The notes: generated by a model from the sequence alone, not told the origin. A stretch of 64,000 nt of DNA from JAEUHO01 sp046350655 (GCA_046350655.1 JAXMAB010000010.1:1-64000); one strand, 5' to 3'; counted from the first letter of the stretch, positions 41,358 through 50,945 are shown. Numbers and translations are program-made.

Positions 41358-43271
41358 TCAGATCGGACGCGGACGACCCCCGGCGGCGTCCGCCCCGCAG
41401 GCGATCCCCGCGAGGAGGGCGGCGGCGGGGCCGTGGCGGAGCCCCGCGGCCGCGGCGCCGAGCGCGTCCGCGAGCGGGGGCCCGGCGGTGGCGTCGCGCG
41501 CCGCGGTGAGCGTCGCGAGGAAGGCCGAGACCGGCGGGTGCAGCGCGGCGGCGACGGCGACCGTCCCGAGCGCGACGACGATCGGCCGGCGGGGCCCGAC
41601 GGCCGCGGCGAGCGCGGCGAACGCCGCGGCGAGGAGCGCGAACGTGACGGTGGCGGCCGTCGAGTCCGCGAGGAAGGCGCCGAGCGTGGCCGGCGTCGTG
41701 CGGACGACGGCGTCCGCCCAGGTCGAGAGCGCGCAGGGGAAGGGGAGCGGGCCCTCGGCCTCGCCGGGGGCCCGCGCGGGGAACAGGAGCAGGGCGACGA
41801 TCGCGACGGCGGCGGCGGTGACGAGGGCGCGGCCTCGGCCGTCCCAGCGCGGGCCGCGGCGGGCCCACGCGGTGCCCGCGGCGAGCGCCGCGAGCGCGGC
41901 GAAGGCGACGCGGGGCGTCCCGTCGACGGACGTCGCGAGGTCGGCGCCGCACGCGGCGGCGGCGGCGAACCCGCCGACGAACGCGCCGCGGCCCCGCAGC
42001 GGCGCGACGAGCAGCGCGAGCGCCGCGGCCGCGGCGAGCGCGACGGCGAGGGTCACGCCGACGGCCGGCTCCGTGGGGCCGGCGCTCGCGAGGCTGCCGA
42101 CGGTCGCGCGCAGGTGCTCGAGCAGCGCGGGCGCGGGGCCGCTCGGGTCCGCGAGCAGCGCCGCGGTGCCGACCGAGGCGACGGCGGCGAGCGCGAGGAA
42201 GCCGCCGCTGCCGGCCGGCCCGCGCGGCGCGCCGCCGCGCGGTTGCGCGAGGCCCGCGAGCGCCGCGGCCGCGAGGAGCCACGCGACGAGCCCGCCCTCG
42301 AACGCCGCCGCCGACGCCTGCGCGGCCACGACGGCGAGGCCGCCCTCCGCGAGCCATCGGTCGCGACCGTCCCACGCCGTGGCGACGGGGCCCGCGAGGT
42401 GCGCGAGGACCAGCAGCGCCACCGCGGCGCGCCCCGCGACGCGCGAGAGCGCGCCGCCGCGCCGTCCGGGCCACAACGCGACGAGCCCGAGGCACGCGAC
42501 CGCCGTCGCGGTCGCGAGGTCGGGCACGACGCCGTACGCGACGGAGAGCCCGTCCGGCGCGGGCGTGCCGCGCCACACCGCGGTCAAAAGCGCGCGCGCG
42601 GCGTCGCCGCGCCGCGTGAGGAGCGACGCGGTCCCCTCGCTGCCGGCGGCGAACCGGCTCGCCGCGGCCGCGACGAGCAGCAGCGCGCCGACCCACGTCC
42701 ACGGTCGCGCGGCGCGCCGCGTCTCGGGACGCGGCGACGCGAGCACGAGCGCGGCGCCGCCGAGCAACGCGAGCGCGACGGCGCCGGCGAGGTCCGGCGC
42801 GGTGGTGCGCAATGCGGGCGTCGCGGGCCCGTGCGCGCGCGCGACGAGCACCACGACCGCCGTCGCGAGCGCGACCCGCAGGCCGCGCGACGCGGGCCGC
42901 GCCGCCGCGACGAGCGCGAGGCCGCCCGTCGTCGCGAGGAGCGCGAGGGCCACCGCGTCGGGCAGCGTGAGCGCGGCGAGCGACGCCGTCACCGACGTGT
43001 CGGGTCCCGCCGCGTACCCGCCGGGCACGACGCGGAGCGCCGTCGCGAGCACCGCGAGGACGCCGGCGACGACGAGCGACGCGACGCCCGAGGGCGACGC
43101 GAGCGGCGCGCCCGGCGCGTCGCCGCCCGCGCCGACGACGACGGCCGCGCCGCAGCGGCGGCAGGCGAACCGCGAGCCCGGCGCGAGGCGCGTGACGTTG
43201 TAGCGGGCGCCGCACCCGGCGCAGCGCTCGACGCGCATGGCGTCCGCGGGACCCGTCGTCGGCGTCGTCAT
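41358..43271 (-). CDS. zinc-ribbon polytopic membrane protein
   Basis: 637 residues. The N-terminus has a zinc ribbon (C17, C20, C37, C40 in ERCAGCGARY and FACRRCGAAV). The rest is about fifteen hydrophobic Ala/Val/Leu segments separated by short loops, without a recognisable catalytic motif. I do not recognise the family. Its ATG overlaps the stop of the J-domain gene (ATGA), so the two are translated together; the GATase-like gene follows 72 bp later. The shared zinc-ribbon theme suggests one membrane complex, which is inference. Confidence 0.65.
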   Translation of the reverse strand: MTTPTTGPADAMRVERCAGCGARYNVTRLAPGSRFACRRCGAAVVVGAGGDAPGAPLASPSGVASLVVAGVLAVLATALRVVPGGYAAGPDTSVTASLAALTLPDAVALALLATTGGLALVAAARPASRGLRVALATAVVVLVARAHGPATPALRTTAPDLAGAVALALLGGAALVLASPRPETRRAARPWTWVGALLLVAAAASRFAAGSEGTASLLTRRGDAARALLTAVWRGTPAPDGLSVAYGVVPDLATATAVACLGLVALWPGRRGGALSRVAGRAAVALLVLAHLAGPVATAWDGRDRWLAEGGLAVVAAQASAAAFEGGLVAWLLAAAALAGLAQPRGGAPRGPAGSGGFLALAAVASVGTAALLADPSGPAPALLEHLRATVGSLASAGPTEPAVGVTLAVALAAAAALALLVAPLRGRGAFVGGFAAAAACGADLATSVDGTPRVAFAALAALAAGTAWARRGPRWDGRGRALVTAAAVAIVALLLFPARAPGEAEGPLPFPCALSTWADAVVRTTPATLGAFLADSTAATVTFALLAAAFAALAAAVGPRRPIVVALGTVAVAAALHPPVSAFLATLTAARDATAGPPLADALGAAAAGLRHGPAAALLAGIACGADAAGGRPRPI

Positions 43272-43831
43272 CGCGGGCCCAGGAGCAGGTCGCGCGCGGC
43301 CTGCAGGCGGCGGAACTTGCGCTCCGCGAGGGCGACGAAGTCGGCGTCGAGGTGCGCGACCTTGTCGGGGTGCAGCTTCAGCGCGAGCGCGCGGTACGCC
43401 CGCTCGATCTCCGGCTCGAGGGCGTGCGGGCCGACGCCGAGGATCGTCAGCGCCTCGAGCGCGGTCGTCGGGAGGGCGTCGTCGTCGGTCGGCGGCGGGG
43501 GCGGCGCCGGCGGCGGCGTCGTGCGGGGCGGCGGGCGCGGCGGCGGGGCCGCGGCCGCGGGGGGCGCCTCGCGGGGCCGTTCCCACGGGACGCGACGCTC
43601 GGCGTCGGTGGGGGGCGGCGGCGGCGGCTCGCCCGGGGCCGCGAACCGACCGCTGCCGTGCGGGACCAGCGGGATCACGGTCCGGCAGCCGGGGCACGTG
43701 AACTCGACGATCGGCCCGCCGTCGATCACCGCGCGGGGCCGCAGGATCCCCCGTCCGACCACCTCGCCCGAGGTGTACGGGCGGGCGCAGCGGCGGCAGC
43801 GTCCGGCGGTGAGGGTCAGCCCGGGGTCCAT
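43268..43831 (-). CDS. J-domain protein with N-terminal zinc ribbon
   Basis: 187 residues. The zinc ribbon has C12, C15, C46 and C49. A Pro-rich linker (~66-115) leads to a C-terminal J-domain: ALTILGVGPHALEPEIERAY, then KLHPDK with HPD at 154-156, and KFRRLQAARDLLLGPR. J-domains stimulate DnaK; the Pro linker and ribbon suggest recruitment to a specific target. ATG 43831 is preferred over 43843 because GGAG stands six bases before it. It is translationally coupled to the membrane protein downstream. Confidence 0.8.
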   Translation of the reverse strand: MDPGLTLTAGRCRRCARPYTSGEVVGRGILRPRAVIDGGPIVEFTCPGCRTVIPLVPHGSGRFAAPGEPPPPPPTDAERRVPWERPREAPPAAAAPPPRPPPRTTPPPAPPPPPTDDDALPTTALEALTILGVGPHALEPEIERAYRALALKLHPDKVAHLDADFVALAERKFRRLQAARDLLLGPR

Positions 43832-43950
43832 GGGGGGCTCCATCCTACGAAGTCCCACCCGGGGGGGCCTCACCCGGCGCACATCCTTGACGGCGGGGCC
43901 GGGTTCGCCCACCATCGCCGGGCTCCCCCTCTCTTTCGTGAGAACTGTTC

Positions 43951-44076
43951 ATGAGGCTGCACGTCCGCAACTCGACGAAGAAGCGCCGGAAGCTCGGGTT
44001 CCGCGCGCGCATGAAGACCAAGAGCGGGCGGAAGATCGTCAACCGCCGCCGCCGCCTGCACGGGACCTTCCCGTAA
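43951..44076 (+). CDS. rpmH: 50S ribosomal protein L34
   Basis: 41-codon gene. KKRRKLGFRARMKTKSGRKI and VNRRRRLHGTF correspond to the conserved FRARMKTKxGRxVLxRRR core of L34. The N-terminus (MRLHVRNST) differs from the common MKRTYQPS, and the usual C-terminal KGRKRL is replaced by LHGTFP. GTGAG lies just upstream. rnpA, yidC and mnmE, which commonly follow rpmH, are not here. Confidence 0.9.
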   Translation: MRLHVRNSTKKRRKLGFRARMKTKSGRKIVNRRRRLHGTFP

Positions 44077-44083
44077 GACGCCG

Positions 44084-44101
44084 GCGGGCCCCCGGGCCCG
44101 C
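44084..44101 (+). terminator. GC hairpin right after rpmH
   Basis: GCGGGCCC and GGGCCCGC around a CC centre, beginning eight bases past the rpmH stop. It could end a monocistronic rpmH mRNA. There is no T-run. Confidence 0.4.
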
Positions 44102-44375
44102 GATCGACGGGGTTCGAGCGAGTCGGCCCGGCGCGAGCCGTCGCCGTCGGTCCCGCCGTCCGTGGCCGCGCGCCGCCGACCCGGGCCCGTCCGCCTTGGC
44201 CGTTCGACGCCGGCCCCCGGGCCTTGCGTCCCCCGCGCCCCGACCGCGCGCCGTCCGGCGCCGGGCCCGCGCGCGGCGGGCCCCCTCGCGATCGACCGGC
44301 CCGCCCGTCGGCTACCTTGAGCCCTCCGCGTGGTGCCCGGGCGCCGTCCCGGGACCGCGAGGCCCGGAGCCTTCC
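44102..44375. other. spacer between rpmH and the aldo/keto reductase, with two dispersed repeats
   Basis: No gene seen. It contains CCCCCGGGCCTTGCGTCCCCC-type sequence at about 44213-44235 and GGGACCGCGAGGCCCGG at 44351-44367, the latter just before the reductase start. Confidence 0.55.
44351..44367. repeat. copy of the dispersed GGGACCGCGAGGCCCGG repeat
   Basis: GGGACCGCGAGGCCCGG, a full match, ending nine bases before the GTG of the aldo/keto reductase. Confidence 0.65.
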
Positions 44376-45332
44376 GTGGACGCGCGCGACCCCGCCCGGC
44401 TGACCCGACGCGACGTGCTGACGGGCGCCGTCGCCGTCGGCGCCGGGTTCGCCGTCGCCCGGCGCGGCGAGGCCGCGCCCGCGCCGATGCCGACGCGCGC
44501 GTTCGGCGCGACGGGGCGCACGGTGTCGGCGTTCGGCCTCGGGTGCTTCTACCTCGGCGCGTCCGCGTCCGACGCGGAGGCGGTCACGGTGCTGCGCCGC
44601 GCGCTCGAGCTGGGCTGCACGTACGTGGACACCGCGCCGTCGTACGGCCGCGGCCAGAGCGAGCGTCGCGTCGGGCTCGCGCTCGAGGGGCGGCGCGACG
44701 GCGTCTTCCTCGCGACGAAGACGCTCGAACGCGACCCGAAGGCCGCGCGACGCGAGCTCGAGGAGAGCCTGCGGCGGCTGCGCACGGACCACGTCGACCT
44801 CATCCAGGTGCACTGCGTGCGCGACGCGGCGGACCTCGACGTCGTGTTGTCCGACGCCGGCCCGCTGCCCGCGCTCCTGCGAGCGCGCGACGAGGGGCTC
44901 GTGCGCCACGTCGGCGTGACGGGCCACGAGGACCCCGAGGTGATGAAGAAGTGCGTCGAGGGCTTCGCGTGGGCGTCGGTGCTGCTGCCGCTCAACCCCG
45001 TGGACCTCGCGTGGAAGTCGTTCGTCGAGGGGACGCTCCCCGCGGCCGCCGCGAAGGGCATCGCGCGCGTGGGGATGAAGGTGTTCGCGAGCGGGCGGCT
45101 GCTCGTCGGCGACGGCGCGCCGTCGGCGGCGGACTGCCTCCGCTTCGCCTACGGGCTCGACGTGTCCACGACGATCGTCGGGTGCGCGTCGGTGGCCGAG
45201 GTCGAGCTCGCGGCGAAGGTCGCGACGGAGGCGAAGCCCCTCGACGCCGCGGAGCGCGCGGCGCTCGTGGCGGCGTGCAAGCCGTACTCGGGCAAGACCG
45301 GCCGCGGCGTCGAGTGGTACAAGCGCGCGTGA
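44376..45332 (+). CDS. Tat-exported aldo/keto reductase
   Basis: 318 residues. The N-terminus RLTRRDVLTGAVAVGAGFAV is a twin-arginine signal (RR at 11-12, hydrophobic core to ~30), so the folded enzyme is probably exported with its NAD(P) cofactor or anchored. The AKR barrel shows GLGCFYLG, the catalytic YVDTAPSYGRGQSE (Asp, Tyr), FLATKT (Lys) and DLIQVHCVRD (His). Substrate unknown. GTG start. A tatA-like gene is present at 9.6 kb. Confidence 0.88.
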   Translation: MDARDPARLTRRDVLTGAVAVGAGFAVARRGEAAPAPMPTRAFGATGRTVSAFGLGCFYLGASASDAEAVTVLRRALELGCTYVDTAPSYGRGQSERRVGLALEGRRDGVFLATKTLERDPKAARRELEESLRRLRTDHVDLIQVHCVRDAADLDVVLSDAGPLPALLRARDEGLVRHVGVTGHEDPEVMKKCVEGFAWASVLLPLNPVDLAWKSFVEGTLPAAAAKGIARVGMKVFASGRLLVGDGAPSAADCLRFAYGLDVSTTIVGCASVAEVELAAKVATEAKPLDAAERAALVAACKPYSGKTGRGVEWYKRA

Positions 45333-45339
45333 GCGGGCG

Positions 45340-46167
45340 TCACCGGCGGCGCAGGTAGACGAACTGGTAGACGACGGCGACCAGCACGCCGCCGCCGATC
45401 ACGTTGCCGAGCGTCACGGGCAGGAGGTTGTCCACGAGGAAGGCGCCCCAGGAGAGGTGCGGCGCGTCGGCCCCGGCGGCGTCGGCCGCGCGCGCGAACA
45501 GCGCCGCGGGCACGGCGAAGAGGTTCGCGACGCTGTGCTCGAAGCCGCACGTCACGAACGCGGCGATCGGCGGGATCGTCACGAGGACGCGGTCCGCCGA
45601 GGTGCGCGCGGAGAGGTTCATCCACACCGCGAGGCACACGAGCGCGTTGCAGAGGACGCCGAGCGCGAGGGCCCGCGGGAAGCCGAGGGCGCACTTCGCG
45701 TCGGCGGCCGCGATCGCGGCGGCGCCGACCTGGCCGCCGGCGAACGCGTGGAACTCGGCGACCGTGGCGAGGCCCGCGGTGCCGAGGGCGCCCACGGCGT
45801 TGCCCGCGAGGACGAGGGCCCAGTTGCGGAGCACGCGGCCCGCGCCGAGCCGGCCCGAGCGCCAAGCCATCACGAGCAGGACGTTGCCGGTGAAGAGCTC
45901 GGCGCCGCCGACGACGACGAGGACGAGGCCGAGCGAGAACGCCACGCCGACGAAGAGGCGGTGCACGCCCCACGGCCACGCGCCGGGCCCGCCGGCCGCG
46001 ACCGCCGTCGCGAACATGCTCCCGAGCGCGATGAACGCGCCCGCGAGCACCGCGAGGGCGAAGGTCGTCGACGCGGGGAGCGCGGCCTTCGCGACGCCGA
46101 GGGCCTCGGCCCGCTCGGCCATCTCGGGAGGGGTGAGCGCGTCGAGGCGCAGGGCGCGGTCGTTCAC
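45340..46167 (-). CDS. formate/nitrite transporter (FNT) family channel
   Basis: 275 residues, six transmembrane helices of the FocA/NirC fold: FIALGSMFATAV, GGAELFTGNVLLV, LCNALVCLAVWMNLSARTSA, TCGFEHSVANLFAVP with the central pore His, and TLGNVIGGGVLVAVVYQFVY. Transports formate, nitrite or hydrosulfide in pentamers; the substrate is not decided. Its GTG overlaps the stop of the P-type ATPase gene (GTGA). Confidence 0.92.
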   Translation of the reverse strand: MNDRALRLDALTPPEMAERAEALGVAKAALPASTTFALAVLAGAFIALGSMFATAVAAGGPGAWPWGVHRLFVGVAFSLGLVLVVVGGAELFTGNVLLVMAWRSGRLGAGRVLRNWALVLAGNAVGALGTAGLATVAEFHAFAGGQVGAAAIAAADAKCALGFPRALALGVLCNALVCLAVWMNLSARTSADRVLVTIPPIAAFVTCGFEHSVANLFAVPAALFARAADAAGADAPHLSWGAFLVDNLLPVTLGNVIGGGVLVAVVYQFVYLRRR

Positions 46168-48863
46168 GGGCGGCTCCTCCGGCGGACGGCGGCCTTGCGC
46201 GCCTCCTCCGCCCACAGCACCAGGCTCCCCGTCGCGCCGATGGCGAAGACCTCGGTCCACGGCAGCGCGGTGGTCCGGAAGACGGCCTGGAGCGGCGGGA
46301 GGAACACGACGGCGGCCTGCAGCAGGTTGGCGAGGACGAGCCCGCCGACGAGCCAGGGGTTGCGCAGGATCGAGGCGTCGAGCGCGGAGTGCCGCGCGGA
46401 GCGCACGTTGAGCACGTTGAACCACTCGCACACCGCGAGCACGGTGAACGCGGCGGTCTGGGTGACGGCGAGGGGGAGGCCCTGCTGGAGGTGCCAGGCG
46501 TAGAACCCGAGGACGGACCCGGCGATGGTCAGCGACATCAGCACGGTGCGGACGAGGGCCGTGCGGTCGAGGAGCGGCTCGGCGAGGGGCGGCGGCGGGG
46601 TGCGCATCTCGTCGCCCTCGGCCGGCTCGAGCACGAGGTTGATCGTGATGACCGTCTCGGTGACGACGTTGTTCCACAGGATCATGGCCGCGGTGAACGG
46701 GAGCGGCATCCCGAGCACGATCGCCCCGAGGAGCACGAGCACCTCGGCGATCGACGTGGACACCTGCAGCAGGATGGCCTTGCGGAGGTTGCGGCCGACG
46801 ATGCGGCCCTCGCGCACGGCCGCGACGATCGTCGAGAAGTCGTCGTCGGTGAGGACGACCTTGCTCGCCTCGCGCGCGGCCTCGGTGCCCGAGCGGCCCA
46901 TGGCGACGCCGACGTCCGCGCGGGCGAGGGCCGGCGCGTCGTTCACGCCGTCGCCGGTCATGGCGACGACCTCGCCGCGGGCCTGCAGGGCCTCGACGAT
47001 CCGCAGCTTCTGCTCGGGGCGCACGCGCGCGTAGACCGTGACGTCGCCGGCCTCCGCGGCCAGGGCCGACGCCTCGGCGCGGTCGAGGTCGCCGCCGGTG
47101 CGCGCGAGGTCGCCGTCGCGGGCCAGCCCGATCTCGCGCGCCACCGCGACGCCGGTCGCGAGCTGGTCGCCCGTCACCACGACCGCGCGGACGGACGCCG
47201 CGCGGCACTCGGCGACCGCGCCGGCCACGCCGTCGCGCGGCGGGTCGGTCTGGCCCACGAGCCCGAGGAAGGTCGCGCGCCCGGCGAGCCCCGCGAGCCC
47301 GCCCGCGAGGTCGCCGCCCTCGACCGTCGCGCCCGCGAGCACGCGCAGGGCCCGCGAGGCCATGTCGTCGGCCGCGGCGACGGCGGCGCGGCGCGCGGCG
47401 TCGTCGAGGACGGCGGGGCCGCCGGGCCCGTGCCGCGCGCCGCAGAGGGCGAGCACGGCGTCCGGCGCGCCCTTCACGTGGACGACCGGGCCTCGCGGTC
47501 CCTCGCACGCGACCGCCATGAGCCGCGTGGCCGCGTCGAACGGCACCTCGCCCCGCCGCGGCCGCTCCCGCCGCAGGGCCGCGACGTCCACGCCGGCCTT
47601 GCCCGCGAGCGTCACGAGCGCCGCCTCGGTCGGGTCGCCGACGGGCTCGACGCCGCCCGCGGCGCCGGCCTGCGGCGCGAGGCTCGCGTCGTTGCAGAGC
47701 GCGAACGTCTCGACGAGGGCCCGCAGCGCGCCCTCGACCGGCGCGTCGCCGTCGCCCCGCCGCAGGCGCCCCGTCGGCGCGTAGCCGCGGCCCTCGACGT
47801 CGACGCGCGCGCCGTCGGCCGGGTGGACCTCGACCGCGGTCATCTCGTTGCGCGTCAGCGTGCCGGTCTTGTCGGTGCAGATGACGCTGACGGAGCCGAG
47901 CGTCTCGACGGCCGACAGCCGGCGCACGATGGCGCCGCGCTCGCTCATCCGACGGACGCCGACGGCGAGGGCGATCGTGAGCGCGACGGGGAGGCCCTCG
48001 GGCACGAGCGAGACGACCTGGCTGATCCCCACGAGGAAGATGCGGCGCGGGTCGAGGCCGCGCAGGAGGCCGGCGGCGACGACGACGACGAGCAGGACGC
48101 CGGCGACGACCAGCAGCAGGCGGCCGAAGCCGTCGATCCGCCGCGCGAGCGGCGTCGGGGGCTCGACGGCCGCGGCGGTCAGGGTCGCGATGCGGCCGAG
48201 CTCGGTGGCGGTGCCCGTCGCGACGACGACGGCGAGGCCCCGGCCCGCGGTCACGTGGGTGCCCGCGTAGACCATCCCGCGCCGCTCCGCGAGGTCCGTC
48301 GCCTCGCCGGCGGCCGCGGGATCCTTGTCGACGGGCGCCGACTCGCCGGTCAGCGCGGCCTCGGCGGTCCGCAGCCCTTCGGCCTCGACGAGGCGCGCGT
48401 CGGCGGCGACCTTGTCGCCCGCCGCGAGCACGACGACGTCGCCGGGCACGACGTGGCGCGCGTCCACGACGTGGTCGCGGGCCTCGCGTCGCACGCGCAC
48501 CTGCATCACGACGAGCCGCCGCAGCGCCGCGAGCGAGCGCTCGGCCCGTCCCTCCTGGTACGCGCCGACGACGGTGTTGAGCGCCACCACCGCGACGATC
48601 ACGCACGCGTCGACGACGTCGCCCATGGCGAACGACACGCCGGCCGCGACGACGAGCAGCGCGACGAGCGGGCTCCGCACCTGCCCGAGGAGGATGGCGA
48701 GGCGCGAGCGGCTCGAGGGCTCGGGGAGCGCGTTCGGGCCGTGGCGCGCGCGGCGCCGCTCGACCTCGGCCGACGCGAGGCCCCGCGCGGGATCGACCTC
48801 GAGGCGCGCCGCGACCTCCTCGAGGGGGAGCGCGTGCCAGCGGGGGGCGCGGGCCTCGTCCAC
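46164..48863 (-). CDS. cation-transporting P-type ATPase (P2 group)
   Basis: 899 residues. Cation ATPase N-terminal domain (HALPLEEVAARLEVDPARGL), actuator LTGESAPVDKD, M4 motif SLVPEGLPVALT, phosphorylation site CTDKTGTLTRNEM, nucleotide-domain KGAPDAV, hinge TGDGVNDAPALARADVGVAM. The M6 segment reads WNNVVTETVITINLVLEP where Ca pumps have NLVTD, so Na, K, Mg or another cation is possible. GTG start. It lies first in a two-gene unit with the FNT channel. The DNA for EGPRGPV (47488-47502) is a full copy of the dispersed repeat. Confidence 0.93.
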   Translation of the reverse strand: MDEARAPRWHALPLEEVAARLEVDPARGLASAEVERRRARHGPNALPEPSSRSRLAILLGQVRSPLVALLVVAAGVSFAMGDVVDACVIVAVVALNTVVGAYQEGRAERSLAALRRLVVMQVRVRREARDHVVDARHVVPGDVVVLAAGDKVAADARLVEAEGLRTAEAALTGESAPVDKDPAAAGEATDLAERRGMVYAGTHVTAGRGLAVVVATGTATELGRIATLTAAAVEPPTPLARRIDGFGRLLLVVAGVLLVVVVAAGLLRGLDPRRIFLVGISQVVSLVPEGLPVALTIALAVGVRRMSERGAIVRRLSAVETLGSVSVICTDKTGTLTRNEMTAVEVHPADGARVDVEGRGYAPTGRLRRGDGDAPVEGALRALVETFALCNDASLAPQAGAAGGVEPVGDPTEAALVTLAGKAGVDVAALRRERPRRGEVPFDAATRLMAVACEGPRGPVVHVKGAPDAVLALCGARHGPGGPAVLDDAARRAAVAAADDMASRALRVLAGATVEGGDLAGGLAGLAGRATFLGLVGQTDPPRDGVAGAVAECRAASVRAVVVTGDQLATGVAVAREIGLARDGDLARTGGDLDRAEASALAAEAGDVTVYARVRPEQKLRIVEALQARGEVVAMTGDGVNDAPALARADVGVAMGRSGTEAAREASKVVLTDDDFSTIVAAVREGRIVGRNLRKAILLQVSTSIAEVLVLLGAIVLGMPLPFTAAMILWNNVVTETVITINLVLEPAEGDEMRTPPPPLAEPLLDRTALVRTVLMSLTIAGSVLGFYAWHLQQGLPLAVTQTAAFTVLAVCEWFNVLNVRSARHSALDASILRNPWLVGGLVLANLLQAAVVFLPPLQAVFRTTALPWTEVFAIGATGSLVLWAEEARKAAVRRRSRP

Positions 48864-48944
48864 GCCTCCCTCGTACCGCGCCCCGTGGGGGCCGCAAGCG
48901 CAATCGGCCTTCGGGGCCCGGACCGGCGTCGTCCGGGCCGCGGG

Positions 48945-50945
48945 TCAGCGGCGCCGGCGGCGCGCGCCCGCGCGGCCCGGGCGGTAGCCGACCGTCGGCT
49001 TCGTCCCCGCGTCCTCGGCGTGCGAGTACGTGGCGTCGGCGGCGGGCTCGGCGGCGGCCGGGTCGTCGTCGCCGTCGCGCGCGGCGGCGGCCTGCGCGGC
49101 GCGGCGGCGCGCCTCGAGGGCCTCGGGCGGCGGGCGCGACGGGATCAGGCACTGCGGGCCCTCGCCCACGAGGTCGGCGCGGCCGGCGTCGAGGAGGGCC
49201 TGGCGCACCGCGAACCAGTTCTCCGGGCGGAAGTACTGCATCAGCGCGCGCTGGGCCACGCGGTCGCGGAGCTTCTTCGCCGACGGGACGGGCTCGAGCG
49301 TGAACGGGTCGAGGCCCGTGTGCCACATGCACGTCGCGACGTCCATGGGCGCGGGGATGAAGTCCTGCACCTGCCGCGGCCGGTAGCCGCTCGACTTGAG
49401 GAACATCGCGAGCTCGATCATCTCCTTCGCCGTCGAGCCCGGGTGGCCCGCGATGAAGTAGGGGACGAGGTACTGTTCCTTGCCGGCGCGGCGGCTCGCG
49501 TCGGCGAAGCGGCCCGCGAACTCCTCGAACGAGGCCTGCGACGGCTTCTTCATGGCGGCGAGCACCGTGTCGCTGGTGTGCTCCGGCGCCACCTTCAGGT
49601 GCCCGCCGACGTGGTGGCGCGCCATCTCGTCGACGTACTCGGGCGAGCGGTTCGCGAGGTCCATGCGGATGCCGGACGCGACGAACACGCGCTTCACGCC
49701 CGGCACCGCGCGCGCCTGGCGGAGGAGATCGATCGTGGGCGCGTGGTCGGTGCCGAGCAGCGGGCAGATCTTCGGGTGGATGCACGAGAGGCGGCGGCAC
49801 TTCGCCTCCACGTCCGGGCGCGTGCACCGCATCTTGTACATGTTGGCGGTGGGGCCGCCGAGGTCGCTGATCGTGCCCTTGAAGGCCGGGTCCTTCGCGA
49901 TGCGCCGCACCTCGCCCACGATCGACGCGGCGCTGCGGCTCTGGATGATGCGGCCCTGGTGCATCGTGATGCTGCAGAACGTGCAGCCGCCGAAGCACCC
50001 GCGCATCGTCGTCACCGAGTCCTTGATCATCTCGAACGCGGGCACGGGCTCGGCGTAGCGCGGATGGGGGCGGCGCGCGTACGGGAGGTCGTAGGCCGCG
50101 TCCATCGCCGCCTCGGTGAGCGGCAGCGTCGGCGGGTTCTGCACCAGGAGCCGGTCGCCGTGGCGCTGCACGACGCGGCGCGCGTTCAGCGGGTTCGTCT
50201 CGTGGTGGTGCAGCGCGGTCATGCGCGCGAACGCGCGCGGGTCCTTGCCGACCTCCTCGAAGGAGGGCAGCTCGACGGTCGTCTGGTCGCACGCCGCGTC
50301 GTCGAAGCGGTGCGCCGGGAGCGTCTCGCTGCGCCCGAGGAGGTAGGCGACGCCCCGCAGGTCGCGCAGGGCCTTCACGTCCTCGCCGGCCGCGAGGCGC
50401 CGGGCGATCTCGACGATCGGGCGCTCGCCCATCCCGTAGACGACGAGGTCGGCCTTGCTCGAGACGAGGATCGACGGGCGGACCGTCTCGCTCCAGTAGT
50501 CGAAGTGCGCGATCCGCCGGAGCGACGCCTCGACGCCGCCCGCCACCACCGGCACGTCGGGGAACGCCTCGCGGCAGCGCTGCGCGTAGATCGCCGTGGG
50601 GCGGTCGGGGCGCAGCCCGATGCGCCCGCCCGGCGAGTACGCGTCGTCGTTGCGCCGCTTCTTGTTCGCCGTGTAGTGGTTGATCATCGAGTCCATGTTC
50701 CCGGCGCTGACGGCGAAGAAGAGCCGGGGCCGCCCGAAGGCGCGCCAGGGCTCGGCGCTCTTCCAGTCGGGCTGGGGGAGGATCGCGACGCGCCAGCCGT
50801 TCGCCTCGAGCACGCGGCCGAGGACGGCGGCGGCGAACGACGGGTGGTCCACGTAGGCGTCGCCGGACACGAAGACGACGTCGGGCCGGTCCCAGCCGAG
50901 GGCGCGCATCTCGTCCGGGGTCGTGGGGAGGAACGGGGCGGCCAT
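48945..50945 (-). CDS. YgiQ-family radical SAM protein
   Basis: 666 residues. N-terminal YgiQ domain with DVVFVSGDAYVDHPSF and GGVEASLRRIAHFDYWS; the radical SAM cluster is in MRGCFGGCTFCSITMHQGR; further LKVAPEHTSD, YFIAGHPGSTAKEMIELA and the C-terminal FTLEPVPSAKKLRDRVAQRA. Widespread UPF0313 family, reaction unknown. The last ~60 residues are an Ala/Arg-rich tail. ATG start. Confidence 0.93.
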   Translation of the reverse strand: MAAPFLPTTPDEMRALGWDRPDVVFVSGDAYVDHPSFAAAVLGRVLEANGWRVAILPQPDWKSAEPWRAFGRPRLFFAVSAGNMDSMINHYTANKKRRNDDAYSPGGRIGLRPDRPTAIYAQRCREAFPDVPVVAGGVEASLRRIAHFDYWSETVRPSILVSSKADLVVYGMGERPIVEIARRLAAGEDVKALRDLRGVAYLLGRSETLPAHRFDDAACDQTTVELPSFEEVGKDPRAFARMTALHHHETNPLNARRVVQRHGDRLLVQNPPTLPLTEAAMDAAYDLPYARRPHPRYAEPVPAFEMIKDSVTTMRGCFGGCTFCSITMHQGRIIQSRSAASIVGEVRRIAKDPAFKGTISDLGGPTANMYKMRCTRPDVEAKCRRLSCIHPKICPLLGTDHAPTIDLLRQARAVPGVKRVFVASGIRMDLANRSPEYVDEMARHHVGGHLKVAPEHTSDTVLAAMKKPSQASFEEFAGRFADASRRAGKEQYLVPYFIAGHPGSTAKEMIELAMFLKSSGYRPRQVQDFIPAPMDVATCMWHTGLDPFTLEPVPSAKKLRDRVAQRALMQYFRPENWFAVRQALLDAGRADLVGEGPQCLIPSRPPPEALEARRRAAQAAAARDGDDDPAAAEPAADATYSHAEDAGTKPTVGYRPGRAGARRRRR

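Noticed and set aside
38344..43215. 1,623-codon minus-strand frame, and similar giant frames at 45340-51012, 50955-55445 and 38691-45332
   Set aside because: Most of their length is out-of-frame reading of recognisable genes; composition is dominated by Arg, Gly, Ala and Pro with no motif. In-frame true genes inside them are listed separately.
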